Shown in pieces: positions 36,570-62,474 of a stretch of DNA of 64,000 bases. The DNA lies in assembly GCA_916610825.1 (NCBI GenBank), contig OU744450.1:10544380-10608379 (forward strand), written 5' to 3'. Origin of the DNA: Haliclystus octoradiatus (taxonomy: Eukaryota; Cnidaria; Staurozoa; Stauromedusae; Haliclystidae). The notes below the pieces were generated by a model that searched no databases, was not told where the DNA came from, and saw only the letters and a program-made list of their open reading frames with translations. Both the position numbers and the translations under genes were made by a program. Every line of letters begins with the position of its first letter. Position 1 is the first letter of the stretch.

Positions 36570-38669
36570 TCTTAGTACTGTTGCACCCATAGTAATTTGT
36601 TATGTCTTTCGTGTAGAATTTTTTATTTTATTTGTAAACTCTAGGTCATTTTATATATCTGTTATTATAACTAGTGCAACTATTGAATCAACAGAATATT
36701 TGTCCAATATTTTGGGACCGTGAATATAAATGGCCAAATATCGGCAACCGATGATTGAAAATTAGATGATTATTCGATTATTCTATCAATTAAACCTATA
36801 AGAATTATTAAAAATGAGGATTAATGTCATATCAAAAAGCCAAAAGCGTACTAAACATCAACGAGCTAAACACATTTTTAAACGGTGGATTGAGATGGAA
36901 GGGTTGAAATGTGTTGGTGAGGGTACTAATAAAGGGCACTGTTGCTGATGACAGGGGTGGGGTTAACCATGTAGGGTACCTTGTGACTACTAACTATACA
37001 CACCCCTTGTAGTTAGATGATGTTCAACATTTTGCCTGGAATAACTGTGTGTAGCCTATTTACATATGCAAAACCCACATCACCATATAGGTGATATCTG
37101 ACGTTATTATAAGTGGTTTTATAAAACGGACCAAATATTCGTTTTTTATTACCCGTAAATAAGTATAAACTTACGACGTGTAGGTCAATCGTAATATCCT
37201 AATGATTCTGTGCATGTGCAATGTGCAAGTAAGAGGAATAATGCGTTAAATAATGGAATTACATTTTCAGACTCGGTTTAATTTTTGCTACAGTTATCCT
37301 TGTAGGTGTTACTATGTTGCTTGGGGCTATTAAGAGGTTGAAATAAGTAAAGCGAGAATAGAAGTTGACTAATGTATAAAAAGCAAAAAGGTATGATATA
37401 TGAATGGCAATTTTGATATCTTTGAAATCACTTCATGCAATTCTGAAATTATTACAGTTACTAAAGCTTTATTCGGGCAAAATGTTCATTTCGTCGGGCA
37501 ATAGAATCATTGACATTCGCTCTCTGCCAGAATCATGTAGTTACGACCGGGAGCCTACCCTCAGTATGTATTCGATATCTGAGATGATGCTTTACTATCT
37601 TGTGATGCTTGTTGATGCAAAGAATAAAAGACATAATACTTCAAAACAGTCCAATATTTCTCACAAATCTTCTTGTGGTTGTCAATCATTCCATCCTACG
37701 TCTCACTTCATAGAAAATGAATAAGATAACTATTTAATAGCTATATTGCATGATAAACAATTGGCATACAGAAAACAATCGATTTTATCTAATCATCTAA
37801 TCAGGCCGATTTAATCAACACATCCACTGATGCGATATATAATATCTCTATAGTTTATATTATATCAGAGTCTACTACTCTCTGTATTATTCTAAATCAA
37901 AGTCAAAGATAGGCCTTTTATATAATACTATCAAATATATATGTCGATGTAGGTTCTTCTATTATGCTCTTTTAATATATTATTGTTGTTCACAAAGTAG
38001 GCATAGATCATTTGAACATGCAGATGACCGAATCAGAAGGTCCATTTCAGCAGAATTCCTCTATTATTCCATTCTGTTTAGAGATTCAGTATTATATATT
38101 TACGCTATATACTTTTATAGTTCACAGTACTGCTGTCTTCTTATATAGTTACAATGATCTACAATGCCACGCCCAGCCATGGGTACAGATCAGTAGTTAA
38201 TTTAAATACAGCTGTCTATAGTTATCTTCATTAAAAAGCAATGATCAATCATGTAGATATATCGATCAATAGTTCTACAAGATATTTGCTTGCACAAGTA
38301 TTGGCTTTACAGATTTCTTAATCAAGTAGAAATGTCGATACTGTTCCGTAGTCGTCTCTTGATCTATAGATTTACAGTCGAAATTTAACTTCATGTAAGA
38401 GCTACGACACATCCATATTCAAAGTACCCTATCATTTTTTATTCACAGAAGTTAGATTCTTTCAACTCAGAAGTGTGATCAAATTGAGAAACCATCATTG
38501 TTATTATTACTTTATTTATTATTGATGATAGAGCCATTGTCCAATGGAATGCTCATCAAATCCTATTGGAGTTTTTGTGTTTGACCTGCGATCCAGTGAG
38601 TACGTTACAGTCCAACATGCAGCGGAGGTTTGTTTATTGGTACACTTTACTTCATCATTAATTCATTAT
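36570..38669. other. Intergenic region between GST and the CaaX-tailed ORF
   Basis: No gene was recognised. An open frame at 37404-37724 has no family resemblance and skewed composition. The GST 3' untranslated region must start here, but I see no clear canonical AATAAA close to the stop codon. Confidence 0.5.
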
Positions 38670-39743
38670 TTACATAACATTACAGCACGCACAGTATGTC
38701 CTTGAAAGTTTCATATTGTTATACAATCCACCCAATGCAACCTTTGATAATTTATTATCACCGTGCGTAGCTGCATCATGATGGGTTTTTGTTGGTATAT
38801 CAAGTGACACTTTCTGATTTGTATCTTCGTTTTCGATATCATCTGAATCTGAGTCTTTTACTTCAATTGTTGCACACTCATCATTAACTACATGTTCAAT
38901 TTCACTTTCAATTTTTTCATCATCCTCGTTTAAATCTGTTTCTTGGACAATCGCCGTAACAGTTGTATTACAACTTTCACTTTCATCTGTTACATCTGTT
39001 ATTTCAGCAACATAGTTTGCAATTTTTGTTGCAATTTCATTTTCGCATGTGCTTAACGTATTATCTTTCTGTTTCATTTCAGCTCTTAGTAATTCATCTG
39101 AGTCCCAACTTGGATGCAATTGACTATCATCTTCTGGTGTAAAACATTGACTGCCAGTTTTGTCATTCACAATTTCACTGTCGGAGCAGCATTCATCTAT
39201 TGTATTGATGTCTTGTGCTACTGCTTCGGCATATGTCTCAACTTTCTTTGCTTCTCCTTGGTCACCTTCTTCATCATCGGCTAGGTCATCCGTGGCATAG
39301 TTAGGGACATCTGTGGCATGGCTAGGGAAGTTAGGTGCATCATCAGATGCTTCTTCTTCCTCGTTTTTTATAACTACTAATTCATCATTTTTTTGAGGAA
39401 TGAAATCTTTATCATCAATTTCGTTACTTGTGCAAAGTAGATGCTCACTCTCCAATGTATCATTTCCGCTATCTTTCTCTGACTTTTCATCACTTGATCT
39501 ACGCAATGATAATTTATTTTTCAATCTGCCACGTAGAGATGTTCTTTTTGCTTTAATAGTATTACTTTCATCACCTAATTCTGCATCATCAGCAGTTTTA
39601 TTTTTTCCATGCCATGATTTACTTCTTGCTTTTTTTTCATTTCTCTTTTTCTCTTTTCGTGATTTTTTTTCTTTTACTGATATTTTACTTTTTTTCTTAT
39701 TATTAGTCAATACGGTATCATCTTTATCAATATCTTCTTCCAT
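38670..39743 (-). CDS. Charged, low-complexity protein with C-terminal CaaX-like lipidation motif (paralemmin-like?)
   Basis: A 357-codon open frame starts at ATG 39741-39743 (MEEDIDKDDTVLTNNKKKSK) and remains open upstream to a stop near 39835. A splice acceptor-like ttaaaaacag at about 39780 means this may instead be the last exon of a longer gene. Residues ~15-95 are very rich in Lys, Arg and Ser (KSRKEKKRNEKK, GRLKNKLSLRRSSDEKSEKD). The remainder is highly acidic, with EEEEASDDAPN and DSDSDDIENEDTNQK. It ends TYCACCNVM: a C-terminal C-x-V-M box with two more cysteines just before it. In paralemmins, similar CxCC-xxM tails are prenylated and palmitoylated, anchoring a coiled-coil protein to the inner plasma membrane. 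No coiled coil is seen here and overall homology is unproven. Composition and length make a chance frame unlikely. Confidence 0.6.
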   Translation of the reverse strand: MEEDIDKDDTVLTNNKKKSKISVKEKKSRKEKKRNEKKARSKSWHGKNKTADDAELGDESNTIKAKRTSLRGRLKNKLSLRRSSDEKSEKDSGNDTLESEHLLCTSNEIDDKDFIPQKNDELVVIKNEEEEASDDAPNFPSHATDVPNYATDDLADDEEGDQGEAKKVETYAEAVAQDINTIDECCSDSEIVNDKTGSQCFTPEDDSQLHPSWDSDELLRAEMKQKDNTLSTCENEIATKIANYVAEITDVTDESESCNTTVTAIVQETDLNEDDEKIESEIEHVVNDECATIEVKDSDSDDIENEDTNQKVSLDIPTKTHHDAATHGDNKLSKVALGGLYNNMKLSRTYCACCNVM

Positions 39744-39835
39744 TTTATTGATTTTCAATATCTCCCAAAAGGGACCTGTTTTTAATCGACAAGAATTTTG
39801 CAGTTTGTGAAATATAGAACATTAATAAGTTGTAA

Positions 39836-41030
39836 ATGCTGAGGTATTGATCGTGGAACGTAGGCTCTGTCGATGCCAATCCCAGACCATTGACCTTGAT
39901 TGAAGTTCACTGAATCTTGAGCAGAAACCACTGACACGAAACCAGTATGATCTAGTAGCGTACGACCATGCGCATAAACATTCATAGTAGCAATAGAAAA
40001 GTTTTGATTTTGATCGTAAACACGATGAGAAGTTGACCTTTATTGGATGATTAACCATTTCATAACTCGTAAGCACAGGCCTATATGCTTCGATTGTTTG
40101 TTCAATGACCTCATTGACTCTGGAGGAGCTGTATACAACTCCCTGGCTCAACAACCCCCCTATTATAACTAGATTTACAAGATCAATGATCATCAATGAA
40201 ATTAAATAAAAACAATTGAGTACTGTAGTGCTCTGTAGTGACTGAAATATGAGGCATATACTACACTCTCTTTTCTCACAAGAACATTTAAAATCGAGTT
40301 GGACCCGGATTTGTTCTTATTTTATTACCATCAAACTCAACTAATTTTCCTTGATTTTGCTCAAATTTGAGGCTCAGTCTTCTTATAAGGAAAGAGTGTA
40401 ATGAAGATTTGGAATACCTTCTCTTGAACACGGACATGCCTTTGAACAATACTTGGCGCCATTGTCATATACTGTATATAGTTGGATAATAGACCAGCTA
40501 CATGTTGACTGAAATGTCTATCTGCTATATGGTCTATATCAAAATTCAAACATGCATATACCGCAGAGAGATAGAATCTTTACATTCAAATGCTTGGTTC
40601 AAATGAATGTGTTTAGCAACATATGTCTGATACTACAAATTATTACCTCAAATTCGATCATATATACAATCATTACAATGGCAAAGTAGTTTGGAGCTAC
40701 AGTTGCTCAGTAGTACACTTTAGATATTGCCTCCATTGTGACATCTATCGATCGCATGAAAAAGCTATGACTTCCACATCCCTCAGTAAAAGCATTAGCT
40801 TGCATACATTCGCGCCGCCCCAAATCTTTTTGTAGGATTAGACATAGTCCTATAATCCTCAAAAGAGATTTGGATCTGCACATACGCCGCACAGGCTAGT
40901 CAAAGCATATATATGCCATATGGTTAACATTGAGGTATTTTTCTGTTCTACTGTCTTATCTAACAGAACACACTTTACTCACTCTGCATGCCCATTTAAG
41001 GTCACCGATTGGAGTCATCGATTGACGGAC
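39836..41030. other. No gene recognised
   Basis: A 124-codon minus frame at 39822-40196 overlaps a region of mixed composition without recognised motifs. It could contain upstream exons of the CaaX-tailed gene, but none could be joined convincingly. Confidence 0.4.
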
Positions 41031-42276
41031 GGTAGAGACGAATGGTCACCCTATACAGTCTCTGACGTCACATCTCCAAAACGAGGTCACCATTAAGATT
41101 AAAGTTTTTATAATCAAATAACTAATCAAATCCGAAATAATGTGAAAGATATTGTCGAACTGTCATGGCGGTAAAACAGTTTTTCTAACAACTGTCACCA
41201 ACTTTGACTTTATTTACAATAAAATTTTTAATATACATTTTGCAATTTTTTGTAGTGCTACTTGATTGAACCTTGCATCAATATTATGGATATGTTTTAT
41301 ATTATGTACAACGAATTCGTCAGTTATTTATTTGCAACAATTTTTCACATACTCATACTGGAAGGCGAAACCAAACTTCATCCTCTTAATTCCTTCCTGC
41401 CAAGGCTGTTTTCATAGCAGTCATAGCAGCTCAAACATAATGTGTATCAAAGCTAAGCATTATATATGGTGTTATACGTTTGATAAATATTCAAGCAATT
41501 GTAACAAAATGATAGTGTTTACATTTCACTTTTGTTTTGAAAGTAAATTTATTCGTGTATCGTGATCCCCAGAAAAAGATGGCGTGTTAAAGACTTGAAG
41601 TTTTGACATTCCTCAATTCAAGCATCAAATTTATGAGTCAGATATTTTCGAGTAAACATGTTAGTTTAATTTTTCTCGCTGTCGATTGTTATTGGAGAAA
41701 AGTAACACCGTTTTGTCATGGCACTTCTTCCGCTCTCTTTTCAAAAAGTTATGGTAAAATAATGGCGCCACCGCGCCCTCTCGAACTGAATGGTCACTCA
41801 TTATTATAGCTCCTTGCAATCACGGATATGATCCCATGAATTAGCTGGGTAGCATAGCAATAAAGCCGAAAACATTATTTGTACAAATTAGAGATAACAT
41901 CTTGCTATAAAGACTTGAAAATAGTCCAATATGTAGGCATTAATTGTTACGTCGCTTTGTAAATTCTGTCTTCATAATCAGTCTTACAAATAAATTAAAT
42001 AATAAATACGTAGCATCAGTGCAGCAAAATATCCCATTTTACAAAACTTAAATCCATCGACAACAAAAACAAGTAATCTTTTTAATGATAATTCCAAATC
42101 AATTGGCGGTATGGTGACAAAATAAAATGAACGGACCGCCATGTCAGTCAAATAGTTTGATTGAGTTGTGAGTGAATTCGGATTTGATGAGATTCAACGG
42201 AAATACAATCCTAAGGGTAGTCTCGTTTTGGAGATGTGACGTCAGAGACTGTATGGGGTGACCATTCGTCTCTACC
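41031..42276. mobile_element. Foldback DNA element with ~145-bp terminal inverted repeats
   Basis: The left arm starting 'gtagagacgaatggtcaccc' (41031-41175) is nearly identical, inverted, to 42128-42276. The outer 54 bp match with one difference (ctatacag versus ccatacag), and farther in 'aatcaaatccgaa' and 'catggcgg' are conserved. The ~950-bp interior has no recognised transposase. No clear target duplication was identified. Confidence 0.8.
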
Positions 42277-42563
42277 TGGGACGCAGCCGTATAAATCGCA
42301 GTGAATCTATACGTTGGCTCTCGCTTTGATTTAATCCTAACAGAATTAAATAATAATATCAAATTGACTTTATATAAATCAATCGAATTTTAATCGTTCA
42401 TACAAGATCAACAATTAAATCCCTGTAAATCGTTTTTCAAAATGTCAGCGAAGAGGAAATCCCAAAAATACAATGCTACAGAAGTATAACTTAAATAATA
42501 AAATCAACATCAGAAGAAGTAGAAATATAGTTCAATCATTGAAACAAAGCAAATTAATTAGAT

Positions 42564-44457
42564 CAGGGGCGGATCCAGCTGAAAATCTGACTGGTGCTGA
42601 AAGGGGCTAAGCCCCGTCATCTAGGGGGGTCCGGGGCATGCCCCCCCCGGAAAAATTTTGGTATTCAAAAGCTATTGAAGGGCTGTGACACCACTTTCGT
42701 AACTCCATCAGCAATATTTCAACGTAATTATAAAGCTTAGATGATCAAATTTTACACCATCAAATAAATAAACACAATAAAAACACAGAAAAAATTAAAA
42801 ATGTATTTTATTGAAAATAAAAACATCTTGTGCTTAATTAGATCTGCATGCACTCAGACAGGCTATACAGCATACATTATGAATAAAACGTTTCAAATGC
42901 GAAATAATTAACAACTACTTAAATTCAAATAAGCTATTTAGACATCATAATCAGTAGTAATAATTGCAAAACAAAAAGTTATATAAATCTTCTGATGTTT
43001 AAAATTGTAATTATTACATCCAGTTGTAAAAGGTTTTGAATGCATGTACACAAATGAATTATAGGGCAATCCATCAACATCTGAATAGACGTTCTACAAA
43101 AAAGGAATGGAAAACAGATGTATTTTCCCTGTCACTAGACATCAGCAAAACAGCAAGCCTACCCTGATGTGGGTCTACCAACAGGCGACAGCGGCGCAAA
43201 TGGAAGGGTTTGCAGCCAATCATTATTCATTCAGGCTGGAATTATGTCAATGTGTTATCGTAAGATCATCTGAATATGTGTGCTGAAACTAAATGGACAT
43301 AATGATACAATAATTTATTAGGCCCGTAAAAGTAGGCCTATTTATCAGGCCTTAAGGACCTTTGTTGGAAACGAGAAGAGGATCCACAACCAAAATATGT
43401 AAATACAGATCTCAAACATACGGTACTCGGCTACAATAAAATATTGAAACCAGTGAATTTAAAGCCAAAATAAAGACTACTAACTTTTAATCTACTAACC
43501 TCTTGTGATAATGCATGCAATAGAGCTTCCAATTTTTGATAGGAAAATGAGTTCTTCTTGCAATTCTGCGAATTTTATTTACATTTCTCAAACTTCTTGT
43601 TTCCTTGTGCTGATTTTTTACATTGAAAGGTTGATAATAAGTCTTGAATCAGCTAGCTTTTGTCGACTGGAACTTTCTTCTTTAAATTCATGTTAAATTG
43701 TCAATATAGAGCAGATTCCGTAATAGCGCAGCAAGATAATGTTAAGCTTTCCTAGACTTGCAAAGGTGGAAGGCATAAACAACTTGACTTGATTAGACTT
43801 GATAAGTTAAAGGAGCAAAATGACCGGCAGGCGCTACGCACTTAGGATCACGTGCATGTTTATTGTTTATAACACAATGTTCATTGTTGACATGAACTTA
43901 TTACAAATTAGGCTTGCGTATAACAATAGTTTCAAAGCGAGACGGTTGAATTACGCTAAGCATAAATTCAAATTGATCTCGCAGCGGTCGCCGGTCAACA
44001 CAGTCGGACTTTGTATTGTACTTGATTACTTGACGTCATTCTAATTCTAGCACTAAAAAAAAGCAATAAAGGTGCTCACTGGTGCTCACTGGTGCTCAAA
44101 TTCCTGAGATTCCTAATTTAGAGAATATGATTGGTTGAAACGATTGGGCAAAAGCGAGAATGGAATGTTGATTGTTCTGACTGGTGCTCAAAGACGACAT
44201 ACGATTGGCTTTTAGATTTCCAGGGGTGCTCAGCCCTTGTTGCTGATTGGAAGATTGCTTTGAATCATTGATCCAATGAAATGGTTCACTGAGAGAGTTC
44301 GGGACTGCTATCAGCAGTAAAATATGGCAAACACCAAAATAACTGAAATCCTTCCGTTTCTATGGCAATATCAAATTACGTCATTGCGGCAACATTACAG
44401 CTTTGAAAATCTGACTGGTGCTCAAGCACCTTTTGCCCCCCCTTGGATCCGCGCCTG
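42564..44457. mobile_element. hAT-type element, probably non-autonomous, with 8-bp target duplication
   Basis: The ends CAGGGGCGGATCCA and TGGATCCGCGCCTG are inverted repeats. They are flanked by the perfect 8-bp direct repeat AATTAGAT (42556-42563 and 44458-44465), which is the hAT signature. Subterminal 'aaaatctgactggtgct' occurs just inside both ends in inverted and direct forms, and 'ctggtgctca' is repeated near 44080-44100. The 1.9-kb interior contains only short open frames without recognised transposase motifs. Confidence 0.9.
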
Positions 44458-44465
44458 AATTAGAT

Positions 44466-45510
44466 TACAGGAAACTTTTAACATAGATATATGTGTAGCT
44501 ACAATGATTGAGGAAAATCATCATATGACAATTAGGATAGGTTTCTCGTCGGTCGACTCAATAGACTTAAACAGAATACCGACAAGTCTTATTCAATGTC
44601 TAGTTTAAATAGATGGAGTTAGAAGGCGCAGTATAATGATGCGAAATATTGAACAAAACATCTTTTGATAACATATTTTTCGTGGTATTTTAACTGTTCG
44701 TGACTATATTAACACAATCGAAAACAACTAATATTTACAGTAACAGTTATATCACGAAGTTTCCCAAAAAGAGAATAAACTACAGGCAACTAGCAAATTT
44801 CCTAGATTGACTGGACTGATAAAACCCCGCTGTTTGCTACAATATAGTATATTTTAGAGATTATTCATTGTCTGTGGTTTTAAGTATCGACATAATAAAA
44901 TCAGATGCGATTGTACGCTCTGAATCTAATGTTCTGTTCACAGAAAGACGTCATTCAAGGCGTTTAAACGGATCTATATGATGATCAAATTCGAAAGAAC
45001 CTGAAGACCGCATTAATTAAAAATAAAATCAGCTTTAGCCATATATTTATATGCGTGCGGCATTTAATAGCATCTTAAGTAAACTACTTGATTTGTGTAA
45101 ATCGAAGTTACATCGATTCGGTAGTTTTTAGTGATTCGGCCAGCAACAATTCGTGACTCGGAAAGGCAAAGGAAACACGTTTTGTCACGGAACAACATCT
45201 CCCGCAAAAACATTACGAAAAACGCGGGAAACGGTTGCACGGAAGTTAAAGACGCTGATTGGCTGACCAGAACAATGCCAGATTGCATTTAAACCAATTA
45301 AATAACACTTTGGACATCTTGCCATTTGATTGGATGTTTTATCTTCAGTCTGATAAACAACTAGCACGCAACCAAAACAACTTTTCAAAACCCAATTGAA
45401 AACATAGTCGCAGTCAAACTCCTGCAAGCGTTCTCGAGAGGGGTTATCTCATGCTTATTGCTTTAAATTGATCACAATTACCTAACATTGGAAAACAAAA
45501 TAACCTGAAG
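44466..45510. other. 5' flank of the Yippee-like gene
   Basis: No gene or long repeat was recognised. The last 450 bp upstream of the YPEL start are slightly less AT-rich and probably contain its promoter and 5' untranslated region, but no specific element can be named. Confidence 0.4.
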
Positions 45511-46410
45511 ATGGTTAAAACATTTCGTGCTTATCTACCAAGTGATGCATATAGGAAATACAGTTGTGTACACTGTCGAGCACATCTCGCAAGCCACGAC
45601 GAACTCATTTCAAAGGTGAATTTATACAAGTAAAAAATCTTGGTGTCATATCCATATTAATGTGAAATTTTGAAGTTAAATTTTTGTCTAGATTACTGAG
45701 TTCCTCTTACTTATATTTTTTATCATTTTCTTCTAGTCTTTCCAAGGCAGCCAAGGAAGAGCGTATCTATTCAATGCTGTGTAAGAAATTATTACTTTTT
45801 ACAGCCACCGAGCCACGTTTTTACTTCATTGAATACTAGTCGTGATTTCTTTAAAACATTAAAAAAAAAAATATTGCTCGATTATACATTTCGATATTTC
45901 TTGAGACGGAAATGTGATAAGCTTATGTGTTGTATTTTGTATTTTATTTGTAGTTTCTGTGTTTTGTTTACAGTGTTAACGTCGGTTGTGGCCCAGCAGA
46001 AGAAAGGGTACTTTTGACTGGCCTCCATGCTGTCGCAGATATTTATTGTGAAAACTGCAAGACACAACTTGGATGGAAATACGTAAGTACAAATGGAAAT
46101 TTTCTTTAAAGTGATCTAATTTTCTAATCTGAGCATGAGATAAGTGTGTAATGTGTAGGTTCCGTAACTTATTTCCGACATTTTAACTTCGTATGTGATG
46201 TTGTTATGATTCTCCGCACTATTGATTTTGGACAGTCTGTGCGGCTAAACACGTTTTGACATGCTTTTGATAATAAAAAGATTTCACTTCATGTGTTTTC
46301 CGTTTTTTATTTGCTAACAGGAACATGCATTTGAAAATAGCCAGAAATATAAAGAAGGTAAATTTATTATTGAGTTGGCACATATGATTAAAGAGAATGG
46401 ATGGGAATAA
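45511..46410 (+). CDS. YPEL: Yippee-like protein, YPEL1-4 type
   Basis: Four exons (45511-45615, 45737-45780, 45974-46082, 46321-46410) join in phase to encode 115 residues, close to the ~119 of vertebrate YPEL1-4. The order is [67 protein letters not shown], then [15 protein letters not shown] and TAA. The two CxxC pairs (CVHC and CENC) form the zinc-binding Yippee domain, the same fold region as in cereblon and Mis18. YPEL proteins are small, highly conserved nuclear/centrosomal proteins linked to cell-cycle and cell-growth control. The sequence is much closer to YPEL1-4 than to YPEL5. Introns are short (121-238 bp), which contrasts with the neighbouring genes. Confidence 0.97.
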
Positions 46411-47274
46411 CATGTCGTCGACTACGTTTGATTGTAAATAGTCTAAATATAAAGGGAATTTACTGTCTCTGGAGAGGAAGAAGGACCACTCCAGGACCAC
46501 TCTATTGTACAACTCCAAATTTCTAATGAGACATAATTTGTAAATATGAAACATTATAAATATATGTATGCTATTGTATAAATGAATTATAAGTTTTTGA
46601 CTACGTTTTACGTATTCAAATCATATTCAAATCTTAACATAAAAAATTATGTAAATTAGTTTAAAAATGATGTAACATATATATATATATATACTATATA
46701 AATACACTAGAAGATTCATTTTATTGAATTATATTGGAAACATTTCGCTTTGTAAATGTAGCTTCTTTAAATAATCATAAAAATTGACAAATGAAAATAG
46801 ATGTTGGATTATTACGAGCAAGATAAACTTTTCAGATTGATAGATTTTTGTTTTCGTTTGATGAGAGTGAATGACGTCATTTGATAACTTTCCAATGGCT
46901 TAGGGGAAATCCCAACTTGTTAACAATCGTTGAATTACAGTTAGAGTGAATGGCGTGTTGTGGAGCTGAAACAAATTGTATGGGCAGCTGGGTCGTATCT
47001 CACGTGTTTGTACTATAATAAAATTGGCAAATGGCCGACTATACAGAAAAACACCGGTTAGATCATCGTCTATCACCTGTTTTTGTATACGATTCGACAA
47101 GTTCAAATAGCTGTTAGCTCATGACAAGTTCAGCATTTAATTAACCATCATCAGCATTATGGATCTTTGCAGAAACACTTCTACATATATAAAGTGAGAT
47201 AGTTACCTCATCATCATTGTCATCATTATGATTTAATCAAAAACATGATAATAAGCTGCAATAATAATAATAAC

Positions 47275-47312
<38 letters not shown>

Positions 47313-47332
47313 TGATGATGATGATGATGATG

Positions 47333-47414
<82 letters not shown>

Positions 47415-48073
47415 TGATGATCTATTAAGGACTTTTCAGTGCTCTTCGCCTTACTTATAAATACAATTTGGCTTATTATATTAAAAGGATGGTATTTGCT
47501 TTTACAAATTTAACGTTATTTCTACATTCGTTTTATACTTATTTTTGGGCAAAAACCTACTTTTCGGACGATTCTATATTGTACAAATTTAATCAATTAA
47601 ATTGTATTTCGAAAGTTGTTACAGCAACTTACAGTATATAGATAGACTCTCTGTCCCTTACGAAAAGTTTATCCCAACCCAAAATATAGATAAAAATGAC
47701 TGCGAGCCGCCATAGACCGCATTATTTTGTTGTACGTACTGAAATACAAACCAGGTAAAAATCACATCCGACAAAGCCAGCAACCAATTAGCTAAACGCA
47801 GTACAGGGATATTTTTTTATAATTATTAAACTTTGATTAAAATATATTATAACTATATATCAAGGATCATTATCTACACTTTATGTAAAAATATTTACTC
47901 CTGAATTTACAATTTGAAAAAAGGCCTACTGGGTTACATAATCTTGCCAAATTAAGATCAGAGAAGTCATCGATTGTCGGACCTGGCAAGCGTTCGCTCC
48001 AATTGTTACGAGGGTACTAGCATGGTACTAGTAAGCTTGCAAACATTCATAAATTAAATCTCTATCGTAGTAT
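46411..48073. other. Convergent intergenic region between YPEL and CENPJ
   Basis: Contains a (TA)n tract near 46676-46693 and a mixed (AAT)n-(GAT)n microsatellite at 47260-47420. No gene was recognised. Confidence 0.6.
47260..47420. repeat. (AAT)n/(GAT)n compound microsatellite
   Basis: Runs of aat are interrupted by a block of gat near 47310-47332 and end in gatgatgat near 47411. The apparent poly-Asn/Asp open frame is an artefact of this simple sequence. Confidence 0.95.

Positions 48074-62474
<14,401 letters not shown>

Noticed and set aside
37404-37724. 106-codon plus-strand frame downstream of the GST gene
   Set aside because: It has no family resemblance and low-information composition; likely a chance frame.
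40980-42300. The two tgacgtca-containing segments as a pair of promoters
   Set aside because: They are the inverted arms of one foldback element, so their similarity needs no regulatory explanation.
47245-47460. Poly-Asn/Asp open frame
   Set aside because: It is an (AAT)n/(GAT)n microsatellite.
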